This document shows positions 50,307 through 59,031 of a stretch of DNA of 64,000 bases, in pieces (positions within the stretch are counted from its first letter, which is position 1; the number at the start of each line of letters is the position of its first letter). Below the pieces are notes generated by a model. That model had not been told where the DNA came from, ran no database searches, and saw only the letters and a list, made by a program, of their open reading frames with translations. Position numbers and translations under genes: made by a program. This DNA is from Companilactobacillus huachuanensis (GTDB taxonomy: Bacteria; Bacillota; Bacilli; Lactobacillales; Lactobacillaceae): contig NZ_BJDF01000001.1 of the NCBI RefSeq assembly GCF_005404815.1, positions 174,528 through 238,527 on the forward strand, written 5' to 3'.

Positions 50307-51956
50307 ATGAGTAAAGCGCAAGAGATTACTAGTCAAATTTGGGAGATGGCAAACCGTCTTCGTAGCAATATGGATGCCAGTGAGTATAGAAATTATATTC
50401 TAGGTTTTATGTTTTATCGCTATTTATCAGAGCACCAAGAGGATCGAATGGTGCAAAATGATTTGCTTGATATTGCTTATGGTCAAAGTGTTAATGATGC
50501 CTATGCTGAACAAGCTAGTGGGGAAGACCTAAATGATTATTTGGAAGAATTAGCCGATTCATTAGGATATGCCATTGCACCACAATACACATGGCAGACG
50601 ATTGTTGATAAAGTTAATAACAATTCTATTGCACCATCTGACTTTCAAGATATGTTAGATGATTTTAATCATAATGTAGATTTGAATACGAATGCTAAAC
50701 AGGATTTCCACGGTGTTTTTGCGGATATGAATTTGGGAAATTCTCGTTTAGGCCAAACAACAGCTGCACGTGCTAAGGCTTTGACAGAAATTGTTAATTT
50801 GGTTGATGAAGTTGAGTATAAAGATGATGATGGTCACGATATTTTAGGGGACATTTATGAATTTTTGATTGCTCAGTTTGCGGGTAATTCTGGTAAAAAA
50901 GCCGGCGAATTTTATACTCCTCATCAAGTTTCAGAAGTTTTAGCAAAATTAGTTGCGCAAGGATTAGACCCTAAAGAGGATAAACCAAGTGTTTATGATT
51001 TTGCATGTGGATCGGGTTCATTGCTATTAACTGTTCAGGAACAAATAAAAGACCGTAGATTGTTCTATTACGGTCAAGAATTGAATACAACAACATATAA
51101 CTTGGCTCGAATGAATTTGATGATGCATGATGTCTCTTACATGAACATGGATTTGCGTAATGCTGATACGTTAGAAAGTGATTGGCCTGATGGAATTGAT
51201 GCTCAAGGTATTGATCATCCAAGAAACTTCGATATGGTTGTTGCTAATCCTCCATATTCAGCTCATTGGGATAATAATGATAATAAAATGAAGGATCCAC
51301 GTTTTAAAGATTATGGTGGCTTGGCTCCAAAGACTAAAGCAGATTATTCATTCTTACTTCACGGGTTATATCATTTGAGTTCAAAGGGAACGATGGCAAT
51401 TGTGTTGCCTCATGGTGTCTTATTCCGTGGTGCTAAAGAAGAAAAAATTCGTCGGGCACTTTTGGACAAAAATCAAATTGATGCGATTGTTGGTTTGCCA
51501 GCAGGATTGTTCTATTCAACTGGAATTCCAACCGTTGTTATGGTGTTAAAGAAGAATAAAACTAATAAAGATGTTCTATTCATTGATGCAAGCAATAACT
51601 TTGAAAAGGGAAAGAATCAAAATATTCTTCGAGCAGAAGATATTGATAAGATTATGGATACTTATAATGAACGTAAAAACGTTGATAAGTATGCTCATGT
51701 TGCCGATTTCAAAGAAATTGAAGGAAATGATTATAATTTAAATATTCCGAGATATGTTGATACCTTCGAACCTGAACCGGATATCGACCTTGGAGAAATA
51801 ACAAAAGAAATAAAAGGAAATAATAAAAAAATTGAAGAAAATAAAAAGGAGTTACTTTCAATGATGAAAGAACTCACTTCTTCTGATGAAAAAACGATGA
51901 ATGATCTCAATGATTTTATTTCAATGTTGAACGATGAGGTGAACCATAATGGATAA
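50307..51956 (+). CDS. hsdM: Type I methyltransferase, M subunit
   Basis: A 549-residue N6-adenine methyltransferase. An N-terminal helical bundle (HsdM_N) is followed by FACGSGSLLL (about 232, SAM binding) and NPPYSAHW (about 313, catalytic). The coiled-coil-like C-terminus overlaps hsdS by 8 bp. It forms the modification complex with HsdS and the restriction complex with HsdR. Confidence 0.95.
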   Translation: MSKAQEITSQIWEMANRLRSNMDASEYRNYILGFMFYRYLSEHQEDRMVQNDLLDIAYGQSVNDAYAEQASGEDLNDYLEELADSLGYAIAPQYTWQTIVDKVNNNSIAPSDFQDMLDDFNHNVDLNTNAKQDFHGVFADMNLGNSRLGQTTAARAKALTEIVNLVDEVEYKDDDGHDILGDIYEFLIAQFAGNSGKKAGEFYTPHQVSEVLAKLVAQGLDPKEDKPSVYDFACGSGSLLLTVQEQIKDRRLFYYGQELNTTTYNLARMNLMMHDVSYMNMDLRNADTLESDWPDGIDAQGIDHPRNFDMVVANPPYSAHWDNNDNKMKDPRFKDYGGLAPKTKADYSFLLHGLYHLSSKGTMAIVLPHGVLFRGAKEEKIRRALLDKNQIDAIVGLPAGLFYSTGIPTVVMVLKKNKTNKDVLFIDASNNFEKGKNQNILRAEDIDKIMDTYNERKNVDKYAHVADFKEIEGNDYNLNIPRYVDTFEPEPDIDLGEITKEIKGNNKKIEENKKELLSMMKELTSSDEKTMNDLNDFISMLNDEVNHNG

Positions 51957-53139
51957 ACGTGTACCTGAGGTGCGGTTTAAAGGGTTTACTGATGATTGGG
52001 AACTGCGTAAGTTAGGAGAAACCTCAAAAATCACTATGGGGCAGTCTCCAAATTCAATTAATTATACTAGTAATCCTAATGATCCTATTTTGGTACAAGG
52101 CAATGCTGATATAAAAAACGGAAAAGTCTCCCCACGCGTATGGACGACTCAAATCACGAAAACAGCACAATCGGGTGATTTCATTTTAAGCGTCAGAGCA
52201 CCAGTAGGTGATGTTGGAAAGACTGATTATGATGTAGTTCTTGGGAGAGGCGTTGCTGGAATACAAGGAACCGAATTCATATATCAAATTCTTATTAAAA
52301 TGAAATTATTTAATTATTGGGGAAAGCTAGTAACTGGTTCAACATTTGAATCAATTAATTCTAATGATATTCAAAATGCAGAAATTAATATACCTAAGAG
52401 TTTGAATGAGCAAAAACACATTGGAAATTTTTTGAAACATGTAGATAGTTTAATCAAATTGCAAATTGTACAACTATCGTTGTACGAAAGCATGAAGAAA
52501 GGAATGATTCAGAAGATATTCTCGCTGAATGATAAAGGAATTCCAAAAATAAGATCTGTTCATTTTGGTGGTGAATGGATACAACGAAAGTTAGGAAAAA
52601 TAGGTGATTTTTCAAAAAGTAATATTGATCCACGGAAAACACCAGATGCAATATTTTATGAGTATAGTATGCCAGCGTATGACAACGGAAAACACCCCAG
52701 TATTGTATTAGGAAAGACTATGCAGAGCAATAGAATAAGAATTTCAGGAACAGTATTATTAATTAATAAATTAAATGTTCGTCAAAAGAGAATTTGGCTT
52801 GTCGAAAAAGCAGGTATAAATTCAGTTGCTTCAAGTGAATTTATGCCATTCACTTCTTCAATAATTGATTTATCATTTCTTAAACAAAAGATGTTATCAA
52901 ACAATATCACAAGAAACTTAGAGTCTATTTCATCAGGAACATCAAATAGTCAAAAACGGATTACACCATCTGATATATTGAAATATAAAATTGAATTTCC
53001 ATCTGATAAAAGAGAACAAGCAGAAATTGGTCAATTATTAAAAAAGGTTGATAATATTATGATATTAGAAAGAAAGAACATAGATAATTTGAAGATTATC
53101 AAAATGTATTATCTAAAAAAAATTATTTGTATAACGTAA
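51949..53139 (+). CDS. hsdS: Type I specificity subunit, active copy
   Basis: A 396-residue HsdS with two target-recognition domains. TRD1 starts WELRKLGETSKI (about 12), and a conserved helix LYESMKKGMIQKIF (about 180-193) leads to TRD2 starting WIQRKLGKIGDF. The DNA encoding the LYESMKKGMIQ helix is repeated inverted in the silent cassette at 54825-54859, so TRD2 can be exchanged by inversion. Starts inside the end of hsdM. Confidence 0.92.
   Translation: MDKRVPEVRFKGFTDDWELRKLGETSKITMGQSPNSINYTSNPNDPILVQGNADIKNGKVSPRVWTTQITKTAQSGDFILSVRAPVGDVGKTDYDVVLGRGVAGIQGTEFIYQILIKMKLFNYWGKLVTGSTFESINSNDIQNAEINIPKSLNEQKHIGNFLKHVDSLIKLQIVQLSLYESMKKGMIQKIFSLNDKGIPKIRSVHFGGEWIQRKLGKIGDFSKSNIDPRKTPDAIFYEYSMPAYDNGKHPSIVLGKTMQSNRIRISGTVLLINKLNVRQKRIWLVEKAGINSVASSEFMPFTSSIIDLSFLKQKMLSNNITRNLESISSGTSNSQKRITPSDILKYKIEFPSDKREQAEIGQLLKKVDNIMILERKNIDNLKIIKMYYLKKIICIT
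52480..52514 (+). repeat. 35-bp inverted repeat, left copy (in hsdS)
   Basis: The 35 bp that begin TTGTACGAAAGCATGAAGAA are identical in reverse complement to 54825-54859. It encodes the conserved helix between the two recognition domains. Expected site of recombinase-driven inversion. Confidence 0.85.
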
Positions 53140-53140
53140 T

Positions 53141-53194
53141 AAAAAAATACTTATGGCAGCTGTAAAAAGGTTGATTGCCATAAGTATCTTTTTT
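53141..53194. terminator. Bidirectional terminator between hsdS and the recombinase
   Basis: AAAAAATACTTATGGCA / TGCCATAAGTATCTTTTTT around a 16-base loop; A tract on one side and T tract on the other serve both convergent genes. It lies inside the invertible segment. Confidence 0.8.
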
Positions 53195-53203
53195 GCCTCT
53201 TTT

Positions 53204-54130
53204 TTACATTAGTTTAGACATTTGAAACATAATTTTTTCATTATCTCGTGTTTCTAATTCCTGAATAATATGAAGATAAGTATTTTGTGTAGTGGTCATA
53301 TTAGCGTGCCCTAATCTACGTGCAACACTAGCAATTGAAACGCCCGCAAATAATAATATCGATGCATGTGTATGTCTGAGGCTATGTACAGTTATCACTG
53401 GAATATCCGCATCTTTACAAAGTGTTTCCAATCTATTATTTACAGTGGAATTAAATATACGTTGATTTACAAAAATAGGTTGTTCGACAGGTAAATCCTT
53501 AATCATTTGAGAAAATTGCATCGCCATCTGCCAGTCAATTTGAACTTTTCTCACTGAAGAAGGATTTTTCGTTGGTTGAAATCCACCTGTAGTTGAACGA
53601 TAATTCCATGTTTTATTTACATTCAGAAGTTGCTTAGTAAAATCAAAATCTTTTGGAGTTAATGCCAGAGCTTCTGCAAACCTCAAACCAGTTTTAGCGA
53701 CTAATAAAATATACCAATCCCAATTAATTCTTGGTTCTAAATTGAGTTGTTTAAGAAGTTGCTGCAACTCGTATTGATTTAAAAATTTGGGTTTCTTTTT
53801 ACTTGGTTCTTTACCTTTTATAATAATTTTTCGAGTAGGATTTTGTTTAATTAGTCCTTCATCAATAGCATCCATAATTGAACCTTTTACTTGGTGATGA
53901 AAGTCCTTGGTGGTTTGCTTTTCATGTTCCAAAGCATAGCCATTAATAATTTCCTGATAATTTCGACGTGTTAAATCACATACACGTAAATTGGGTGCCA
54001 ACTTAGTCACCCATTTTAAACTCATATAATATTTGTCTAGGGTAACAGATCTAATAGCATTGACTTTATATAAGTTAATCCAATCCTCATAATACTTATA
54101 AAATAATTGTGTTGAGTTGTTTTTAAGCAC
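53204..54130 (-). CDS. Tyrosine recombinase of the hsdS inversion system
   Basis: A 308-residue phage-type integrase. N-terminal SAM-like core-binding domain (about 1-105), then the catalytic domain with Arg in TGLRFAEALAL, H-x-x-R in HSLRHTHAS, and LGHANMTTTQNTYLH with the second His and the nucleophile Tyr. No excisionase or phage genes lie nearby, and its place between the two hsdS copies matches known shufflons of type I systems. It most likely inverts 52480-54859. Confidence 0.9.
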   Translation of the reverse strand: MLKNNSTQLFYKYYEDWINLYKVNAIRSVTLDKYYMSLKWVTKLAPNLRVCDLTRRNYQEIINGYALEHEKQTTKDFHHQVKGSIMDAIDEGLIKQNPTRKIIIKGKEPSKKKPKFLNQYELQQLLKQLNLEPRINWDWYILLVAKTGLRFAEALALTPKDFDFTKQLLNVNKTWNYRSTTGGFQPTKNPSSVRKVQIDWQMAMQFSQMIKDLPVEQPIFVNQRIFNSTVNNRLETLCKDADIPVITVHSLRHTHASILLFAGVSIASVARRLGHANMTTTQNTYLHIIQELETRDNEKIMFQMSKLM

Positions 54131-54202
54131 GAAAAAAACCTCCGAGTAATTTTTAACATTATATATTATCCGGAAATCTTTTTATTTTTGCAGTTTAATT
54201 TG

Positions 54203-55348
54203 TTAAATAAATAACTTTTGAAGAAGATATTTTTTAGTGGCTTGTAAATTCTTTATTTTTTTTCGTTGGATATTTATTGAATTATCTATTTCTAAAAGAA
54301 AATCTCCAATTTCTTTCTGTTCTTCTACATTAGGTAAATTAATCCTCTGATTTTTTACCAAATCAGAATTCAAGTTAACTTGACTGCCAGGTTGACCATA
54401 GTGTCTCCACGACGATTGAAACATTTCCAACCACTGGAACATAAATTCAATTTTGAATTTTGGATTCAAAAAAATTAAAAACCCATCATGTACACCTGTT
54501 TTAACATAATTTATTACAGGTTTGCCAACACTGGCTGCTATACTTAATAAAATATGTGGTTCAGTTAAAACTCTAGTTTTATTTTGACCAAGTTTTGAAA
54601 TATGTTGTTCCAAATATCGAATTCTTCCTTCTTGTTGGGTTACATCTGAAATACGAAGCCATCCAACGTCGGAATCTTCATCAAACCATTTCTTATCTTT
54701 TATCGGCCTAGGGCTCGCACCACGAACAATATTTGCTAAATCTCCTAAGTTATATTGTGTCCAATCTTCACTGAATTCATTACGGCGAAGATTAGGAGTT
54801 GCATTATCGTTTGCAGGGAAGATATTCTGAATCATTCCTTTCTTCATGCTTTCGTACAAGGTAAGTTTTTCTTGGTACAGTTTAATCAAACTTTCTAAAC
54901 TAATAAGTACTTGAGCAAGATGGCCTTGTTCTTGAATGTTATTAGGTGTATAAAAAATTGTTTGAGAGACAACTTTCCAGTCAGATCGTGGCATCTTTGT
55001 GCCAGTGGACAAATTTGCGGCCGTTTGATATCGGCTAGTTTGTATTAAATAATAAACAAAGCGATTATTATAGTTAATTGGGCGTAATACCCACCAATCT
55101 CCGACTGCTATTCCTTTAAAAATGGCAAAAATCCAATTTTTGAGATATGGTCTTAATTTACCGAACAGAATATCATTTGGTTCGAATTCTATTCCTTTTT
55201 TTAAATTCTTCTTATTATAGAACTTTTGCTTTAATTGTCCTTCTCCTGAAATAACGTCTTCATATTCAATACGCGGTAAATTAGGATTATCACTAGTTTT
55301 AGACACACGAATTACAATACTTTCGAATTTCCGATGTTCCCAAGCGGC
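54203..55348 (-). pseudogene. hsdS: Silent hsdS cassette without a start codon
   Basis: The frame is open from a stop at 55349-55351 to 54203 and encodes an HsdS from AAWEHRKFESIVIRVSKTSD onward, lacking the first dozen residues (start and MDKRVPEVRFKGFTDD of the active copy) and any ribosome site. Two recognition domains surround LYESMKKGMIQNIF. It serves as a store of alternative recognition domains. The 5' ends share only TTGGGAAC plus scattered bases with the active gene, so TRD1 exchange is less certain. Confidence 0.85.
54825..54859 (-). repeat. 35-bp inverted repeat, right copy (in silent hsdS)
   Basis: Exact reverse complement of 52480-52514. See the left copy. Confidence 0.85.
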
Positions 55349-55500
55349 TTAGAGTATAAATATAATGAATTAAAATAATGATTTCTTAGTAGATCTATTA
55401 TTACTTAATGAAGAATAATACGATTTTTTGTATATATATGTTCAACTGTTATCGAATAAATTTCAGTAAATTTATATTAAAATTTCTATATAGAAATATT
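55349..55500. other. AT-rich spacer beyond the restriction locus
   Basis: No gene seen. Marks the edge between the restriction locus and asnA. Confidence 0.4.
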
Positions 55501-55544
55501 TAAAAATGGCGCTATATTCTGTAATTTCAGAATATAGCGCCATT
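55500..55544 (-). terminator. Terminator of asnA
   Basis: Perfect 17-bp arms AATGGCGCTATATTCTG and complement around GTAATT-type loop; on the minus strand followed by TTTTTA. Confidence 0.8.
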
Positions 55545-55574
55545 GGTTGTATTTAGGGGAAGGATTAATATTTT

Positions 55575-56582
55575 TTAAAGTAAGTGAATACCATTTTCGT
55601 CACATTTCTCACGTAGATCTTCTGGCCAAACAGCAGCTTGAACTTCACCAACGTGAGCTTTACCAAGCAATAACATACATAGACGTGATTGTCCGATACC
55701 ACCACCGATTGTGTAAGGCAGTTCACCGTTCAATAATTGTTTGTGGAAAGGCAATGAAGCACGATCTTCTGCATGAGCCATCTTCAATTGTTCTCTCATT
55801 GATTCTTCGCTGACACGGATACCCATACTTGAGATTTCTAAAGCCTTTTGTAAAGGTTCATACCAGAACAAGATATCACCATTTAATTTCCAATCATCAT
55901 AATCAGGGGCACGACCGTCGTGACGTTTACCACTCTTCATAGGTCCACCGATTTGCATTAAGAAGACACAGCCGAGTTCTTTACAGATGGCGTCTTCACG
56001 TTCCTTAGGAGTCTTGTCAGGCCAGCGGTCTTCGAGTTCTTGAGTTGTTACGAAGTGAATTTCGTCTGGTAAATGGTGGACAGCTTTAGGGAATTTATAC
56101 CAAACTTCGTGTTCCATATGTTTCATAACTTTGAAAATTTGACGGACGGTGCTTTCCAAAGTTTCAGTTGTACGTTCATCTTTAGAAATGATTTTTTCCC
56201 AATCCCATTGGTCAACGTAGATTGAGTGAATGTTATCAAGGTCTTCATCTTTTCTGATAGCATTCATGTTTGTGTAAATACCTTCGTGCATATCGAAGTG
56301 ATAACGTTTTAAAGCGAGACGTTTCCATTTGGCCAATGAGTGGACGATTTCAATTGTTTCGCCGGGGATGCCATTCATAGTGAACGAAACAGGGGATTCG
56401 ACACCGTTAAGGTTATCATTAAGACCAGTACCTTTTTCGACCATCATTGGTGCTGATAGACGTGATAAATTCAACTCTTTACCAAATTCGTCTTGGAATG
56501 TTTCACGAATATATTGAATAGCTTTTTGTGTTTCTTTAACAGATAATTTTGGATCGTAGTCCTTAGGTATAATTAAGTCCAT
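55575..56582 (-). CDS. asnA: Aspartate-ammonia ligase (asparagine synthetase A)
   Basis: A 335-residue AsnA that makes asparagine from aspartate, ammonia and ATP. It has a class II aminoacyl-tRNA-synthetase-like fold: [44 protein letters not shown], and the C-terminal [14 protein letters not shown] (ATP site). ATG 56582 follows AAGGAG and is preferred to an in-frame ATG eight codons upstream. It is preceded by a T-box leader with an Asn codon, so its expression rises when charged tRNA-Asn is scarce. Confidence 0.97.
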   Translation of the reverse strand: MDLIIPKDYDPKLSVKETQKAIQYIRETFQDEFGKELNLSRLSAPMMVEKGTGLNDNLNGVESPVSFTMNGIPGETIEIVHSLAKWKRLALKRYHFDMHEGIYTNMNAIRKDEDLDNIHSIYVDQWDWEKIISKDERTTETLESTVRQIFKVMKHMEHEVWYKFPKAVHHLPDEIHFVTTQELEDRWPDKTPKEREDAICKELGCVFLMQIGGPMKSGKRHDGRAPDYDDWKLNGDILFWYEPLQKALEISSMGIRVSEESMREQLKMAHAEDRASLPFHKQLLNGELPYTIGGGIGQSRLCMLLLGKAHVGEVQAAVWPEDLREKCDENGIHLL

Positions 56583-56639
56583 AATAATTTCTCCTTCATC
56601 GGTCAATCAATTGATCGCTTTTTTATTGAATAAATGCAA

Positions 56640-56936
56640 AATAAAAAAAGTCTTTCGTCCCAATTATTAATTTAATAATAATTGGGACGAAAGACTTTTT
56701 CGCGGTACCACCCAAGTTGCCTATATAAAAATAGGCCACCTCAATAAGAGCACAATCATGCTCCACCGATGGTAACGTACCGGTTAACGTCTGAACTTAC
56801 TCTGATTACTCATTTTGGCCAGAAACATAAGAAAGTGTTATTCAGATAATCCATTTACTAATTGGGTTCTCACCATTCCCAACTCACTGTTAGTGTGGAA
56901 AATCTTACTCTTCTTTCTCGTCGTTTTTATCTTGTG
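56640..56936 (-). promoter_or_regulatory. T-box riboswitch (tRNA-Asn) of asnA
   Basis: On the minus strand: stem I base GAAAG...CTTTC with AGTA loop-E-like bases on its 5' side and specifier AAC in GAATAACACTTTC on its 3' side; the T-box GGGTGGTACCGCG at 56713-56701; then a terminator hairpin with arms AAAGTCTTTCGTCCCAATTA and complement, ending in a T run at 56650-56640. Uncharged tRNA-Asn would stabilise the antiterminator. Confidence 0.93.
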
Positions 56937-56942
56937 ACACTT

Positions 56943-56970
56943 ATATTAGCATGTTTTTAAAAAATGTAAA
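56943..56970 (-). promoter_or_regulatory. Promoter of the asnA T-box leader
   Basis: On the minus strand TTTACA (56970-56965), 16 bp, TAATAT (56948-56943), just before the start of the leader. Confidence 0.5.
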
Positions 56971-57067
56971 TAATAAAATTTGAATTTTATTAATTTTGGC
57001 ATAATTTCTTAGATTGCCTTTAATGTAGGAACCGAGTATAAACAATTCTCAAATTTTCTTTTCTCAG

Positions 57068-57565
57068 TTAGTGATTGTCCTTTAGTATCAATTCATAGAG
57101 TCGTGAATTACGGTTGGGATAAGGATAATCGGCATTGAAATTATCAGGGCTCACCTGTTTGAAGCCATGATGTTCATAAAAGTAATGTGATCTCGTTTCA
57201 CCCTCGGGTGTATCAAGAACTAATCGTTTAAAATTTTTCTCTTGTGCAAAGGTTAGTAACTTTTGATACAATTTAGCACCTAAATGCTGAGGCTGACCAC
57301 GAAACTCTGGATAGGTGAAAAATTTCTTTAGAACAGCGGTTTGTGAATCGATAGGAAGCAGGGCGATGGATCCAACAACACGATTGTCATCTAAAGCTAT
57401 CCAGAAATTACCGGCCTTTTTTTGATAGTAGTCATTAATTTGAAAAATATCATCTTGTTCTGCCATTTTTATTTTTAGATTAGCTTCAATATTTTGACAA
57501 TAATTAATTAAATCAACCAATTGAGCCAAGTGCTGGGGATTATTTTGGTAAGATACAATTTTCAT
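57068..57565 (-). CDS. GNAT-family N-acetyltransferase
   Basis: A 165-residue acetyltransferase: FWIALDDNRVVGSIALLPID, LKKFFTYPEFRGQPQHLGAKLYQKLL with the acetyl-CoA loop (RGQPQHLG, slightly longer than usual), and HYFYEHHGFKQV. Ribosome site GAGG. Divergent from a LysR gene. Substrate unknown. Confidence 0.82.
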   Translation of the reverse strand: MKIVSYQNNPQHLAQLVDLINYCQNIEANLKIKMAEQDDIFQINDYYQKKAGNFWIALDDNRVVGSIALLPIDSQTAVLKKFFTYPEFRGQPQHLGAKLYQKLLTFAQEKNFKRLVLDTPEGETRSHYFYEHHGFKQVSPDNFNADYPYPNRNSRLYELILKDNH

Positions 57566-57677
57566 TTTGAAACCTCATTTCTTAATTGTTGATTTAATTG
57601 TAACCGTGGCCTATCTATATGTATAATTGATATTACGAATAATAATTATCAATTAATTTGATAGATGGGATAAATAA

Positions 57678-58526
57678 ATGGACTTTCGCGAATTAATAAC
57701 TTTTAAAACTATTTCAGAAACACGTAATTTTTCCAGGGCGGCAGATATTTTAGGCTATACGCAGTCGACAGTTTCGATGCAGATCAAAAATTTGGAATCG
57801 GAATTAGGAACTAAATTATTCGAATATAAAAAACGGCAGGTCATGATTACTGACGCCGGACTACAATTGTTGCCAATGGTCGATAAAACTATGGAGAATT
57901 TTTCGGAAATCAAAAATTGGAATCAGATGGAAGGCACAGGAGTTTTAAAAATTGCGGCTCCGGAATCATTGACTATTTCCATGTTGGCTCCGAAATTAAA
58001 ACAGTTTCAATTATTATATCCTCATGTTCAGATTGAACTTCAGAATGCAACTTGTTTACATAACGAGGAAATCTTGTTGCGAGGAGATGTCGATATTGCT
58101 TTTATGATGTGGCCTAGTAAGCCTAGTTTGAGATTAATTGATCATGATTTAGGTGAGCAGACAATGATTTTAGTGAGCTCTAAGAAACAAACTTTTCAAC
58201 AACTTTTAAATGATGACCAGGCTAATTTTATTATAAATGAACCTGAATGTTCTTATCGAAATCAATTTGAAACGTCGCTATGGCAACAACACCAACGACA
58301 ATTCAAAACGATTAGTTTACCAAGTATCGCTGCCATTAAGTCAGTGGTTATTGGTGGATTAGGATTTAGTTATTTACCATTTGAAATGATTAAAGAAGAC
58401 ATTGAACAAGGACGCCTGTTTGTCATTAAAAATGATATTGTTAATCACGTCCATGGACATCTATTGACTCGTAAGTACAAATATAAGTCAGAATTGATTT
58501 CTGGTTTCGTGAATTTGTTCAAATAA
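57678..58526 (+). CDS. LysR-family transcriptional regulator
   Basis: A 282-residue LysR protein (FSRAADILGYTQSTVSMQIKNLESELG helix-turn-helix, residues 17-43). Divergent from the GNAT gene, which is the probable target; the intergenic 57566-57677 contains AATAATTATCAATTAATT-like AT-rich dyads. Structured element debris starts right after its stop. Confidence 0.85.
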   Translation: MDFRELITFKTISETRNFSRAADILGYTQSTVSMQIKNLESELGTKLFEYKKRQVMITDAGLQLLPMVDKTMENFSEIKNWNQMEGTGVLKIAAPESLTISMLAPKLKQFQLLYPHVQIELQNATCLHNEEILLRGDVDIAFMMWPSKPSLRLIDHDLGEQTMILVSSKKQTFQQLLNDDQANFIINEPECSYRNQFETSLWQQHQRQFKTISLPSIAAIKSVVIGGLGFSYLPFEMIKEDIEQGRLFVIKNDIVNHVHGHLLTRKYKYKSELISGFVNLFK

Positions 58527-58592
58527 GTCCAGTTCTTCCGACCAGTTAATGTTATTAATTGAATGTAAAAATATTCAATTGCGCACGTGTGG
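58527..58592 (+). repeat. Right-end fragment of a structured element
   Basis: AGTTCTTCCGACCAGTTAAT, then a block close to 58790-58832 (GTTATTAATT, ATATTCAATT), matches the right end of subfamily 2. It lies directly before copy K, so two element copies stood in tandem or one inserted into another. Confidence 0.55.
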
Positions 58593-58792
58593 TGCTAGTT
58601 AAATATCCCGTCTACAGAGCTGGGAAATATTCACTAGCTGTGCGGAACGGTTCGAGCCTGGGAAGCGGTCTCGAACCTCGGTTTGAAGACTTGACATAGT
58701 TCGTCAAGTCTCCAAACACGCCCGGTGTTGTAATGGCTAAAGCCATAACAACACTTCCACGGCACATAAATATTTCCCAGCTCTTCCGACTA
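58593..58792 (+). repeat. Structured element, subfamily 2, copy K
   Basis: Outer stem AGAGCTGGGAAATATT / AATATTTCCCAGCTCT; inner hairpin AAGACTTGAC...GTCAAGTCT with ATAG loop; CACGCCCGGTGTTGT...ACAACAC with the hairpin ATGGC-TAAA-GCCAT. Compared with copies G and H these stems carry paired substitutions. Sense to the LysR gene upstream. Confidence 0.72.
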
Positions 58793-58996
58793 ATTAATCG
58801 TTATTAATTAAATGTATAAATATTCAATTACTTTTATATCCGGACCATTTCAAAATACAATTGATGCGAATGTTTTTAATTAATTATCAACCAGCACCAT
58901 ACGTAATTGCGCTTATATCTAGGCCATTCTAAGATACAATTGATGTAAATATTTGTAATTAATTATCATCCATCACCATATGTACTTATAATATAT
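58793..58996 (+). repeat. Right-hand extension with a tandem 79-bp duplication
   Basis: 58835-58913 and 58914-58991 are diverged copies of one 79-bp unit (TATATCCGG/TATATCTAGG, ATACAATTGATG, AATTAATTATCA, CACCATA). A single copy of the same unit occurs at 230-326 in front of the SDR gene. It ends with TATAAT about 35 bp before the YfhO-like gene and may carry its promoter. Confidence 0.6.
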
Positions 58997-59031
58997 TATG
59001 TAGTTACTTATGAAACCATAATGGGGGAATT

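Larger units (their letters stand above)
52480..54859. other. Predicted invertible segment of the type I system
   Basis: Bounded by the perfect 35-bp inverted repeats. It contains TRD2 of the active hsdS, the terminator, the recombinase gene and the TRD2 region of the silent cassette. Inversion would join TRD1 of the active gene to the silent TRD2 (NEFSEDWTQYNLGDLANIVRG...) without disturbing the frame and would flip the recombinase gene. Confidence 0.75.

Noticed and set aside
53204-54130. Prophage or integrative element integrase
   Set aside because: No phage, conjugation or tRNA attachment features nearby; position between inverted hsdS copies fits a specificity-switching recombinase.
55304-55306. 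GTG 55306 as the start of a second complete hsdS gene
   Set aside because: The frame continues upstream with HsdS-like residues (AAWEHRKFES...) to 55348 and there is no ribosome site, so the GTG is an internal codon of a silent cassette.
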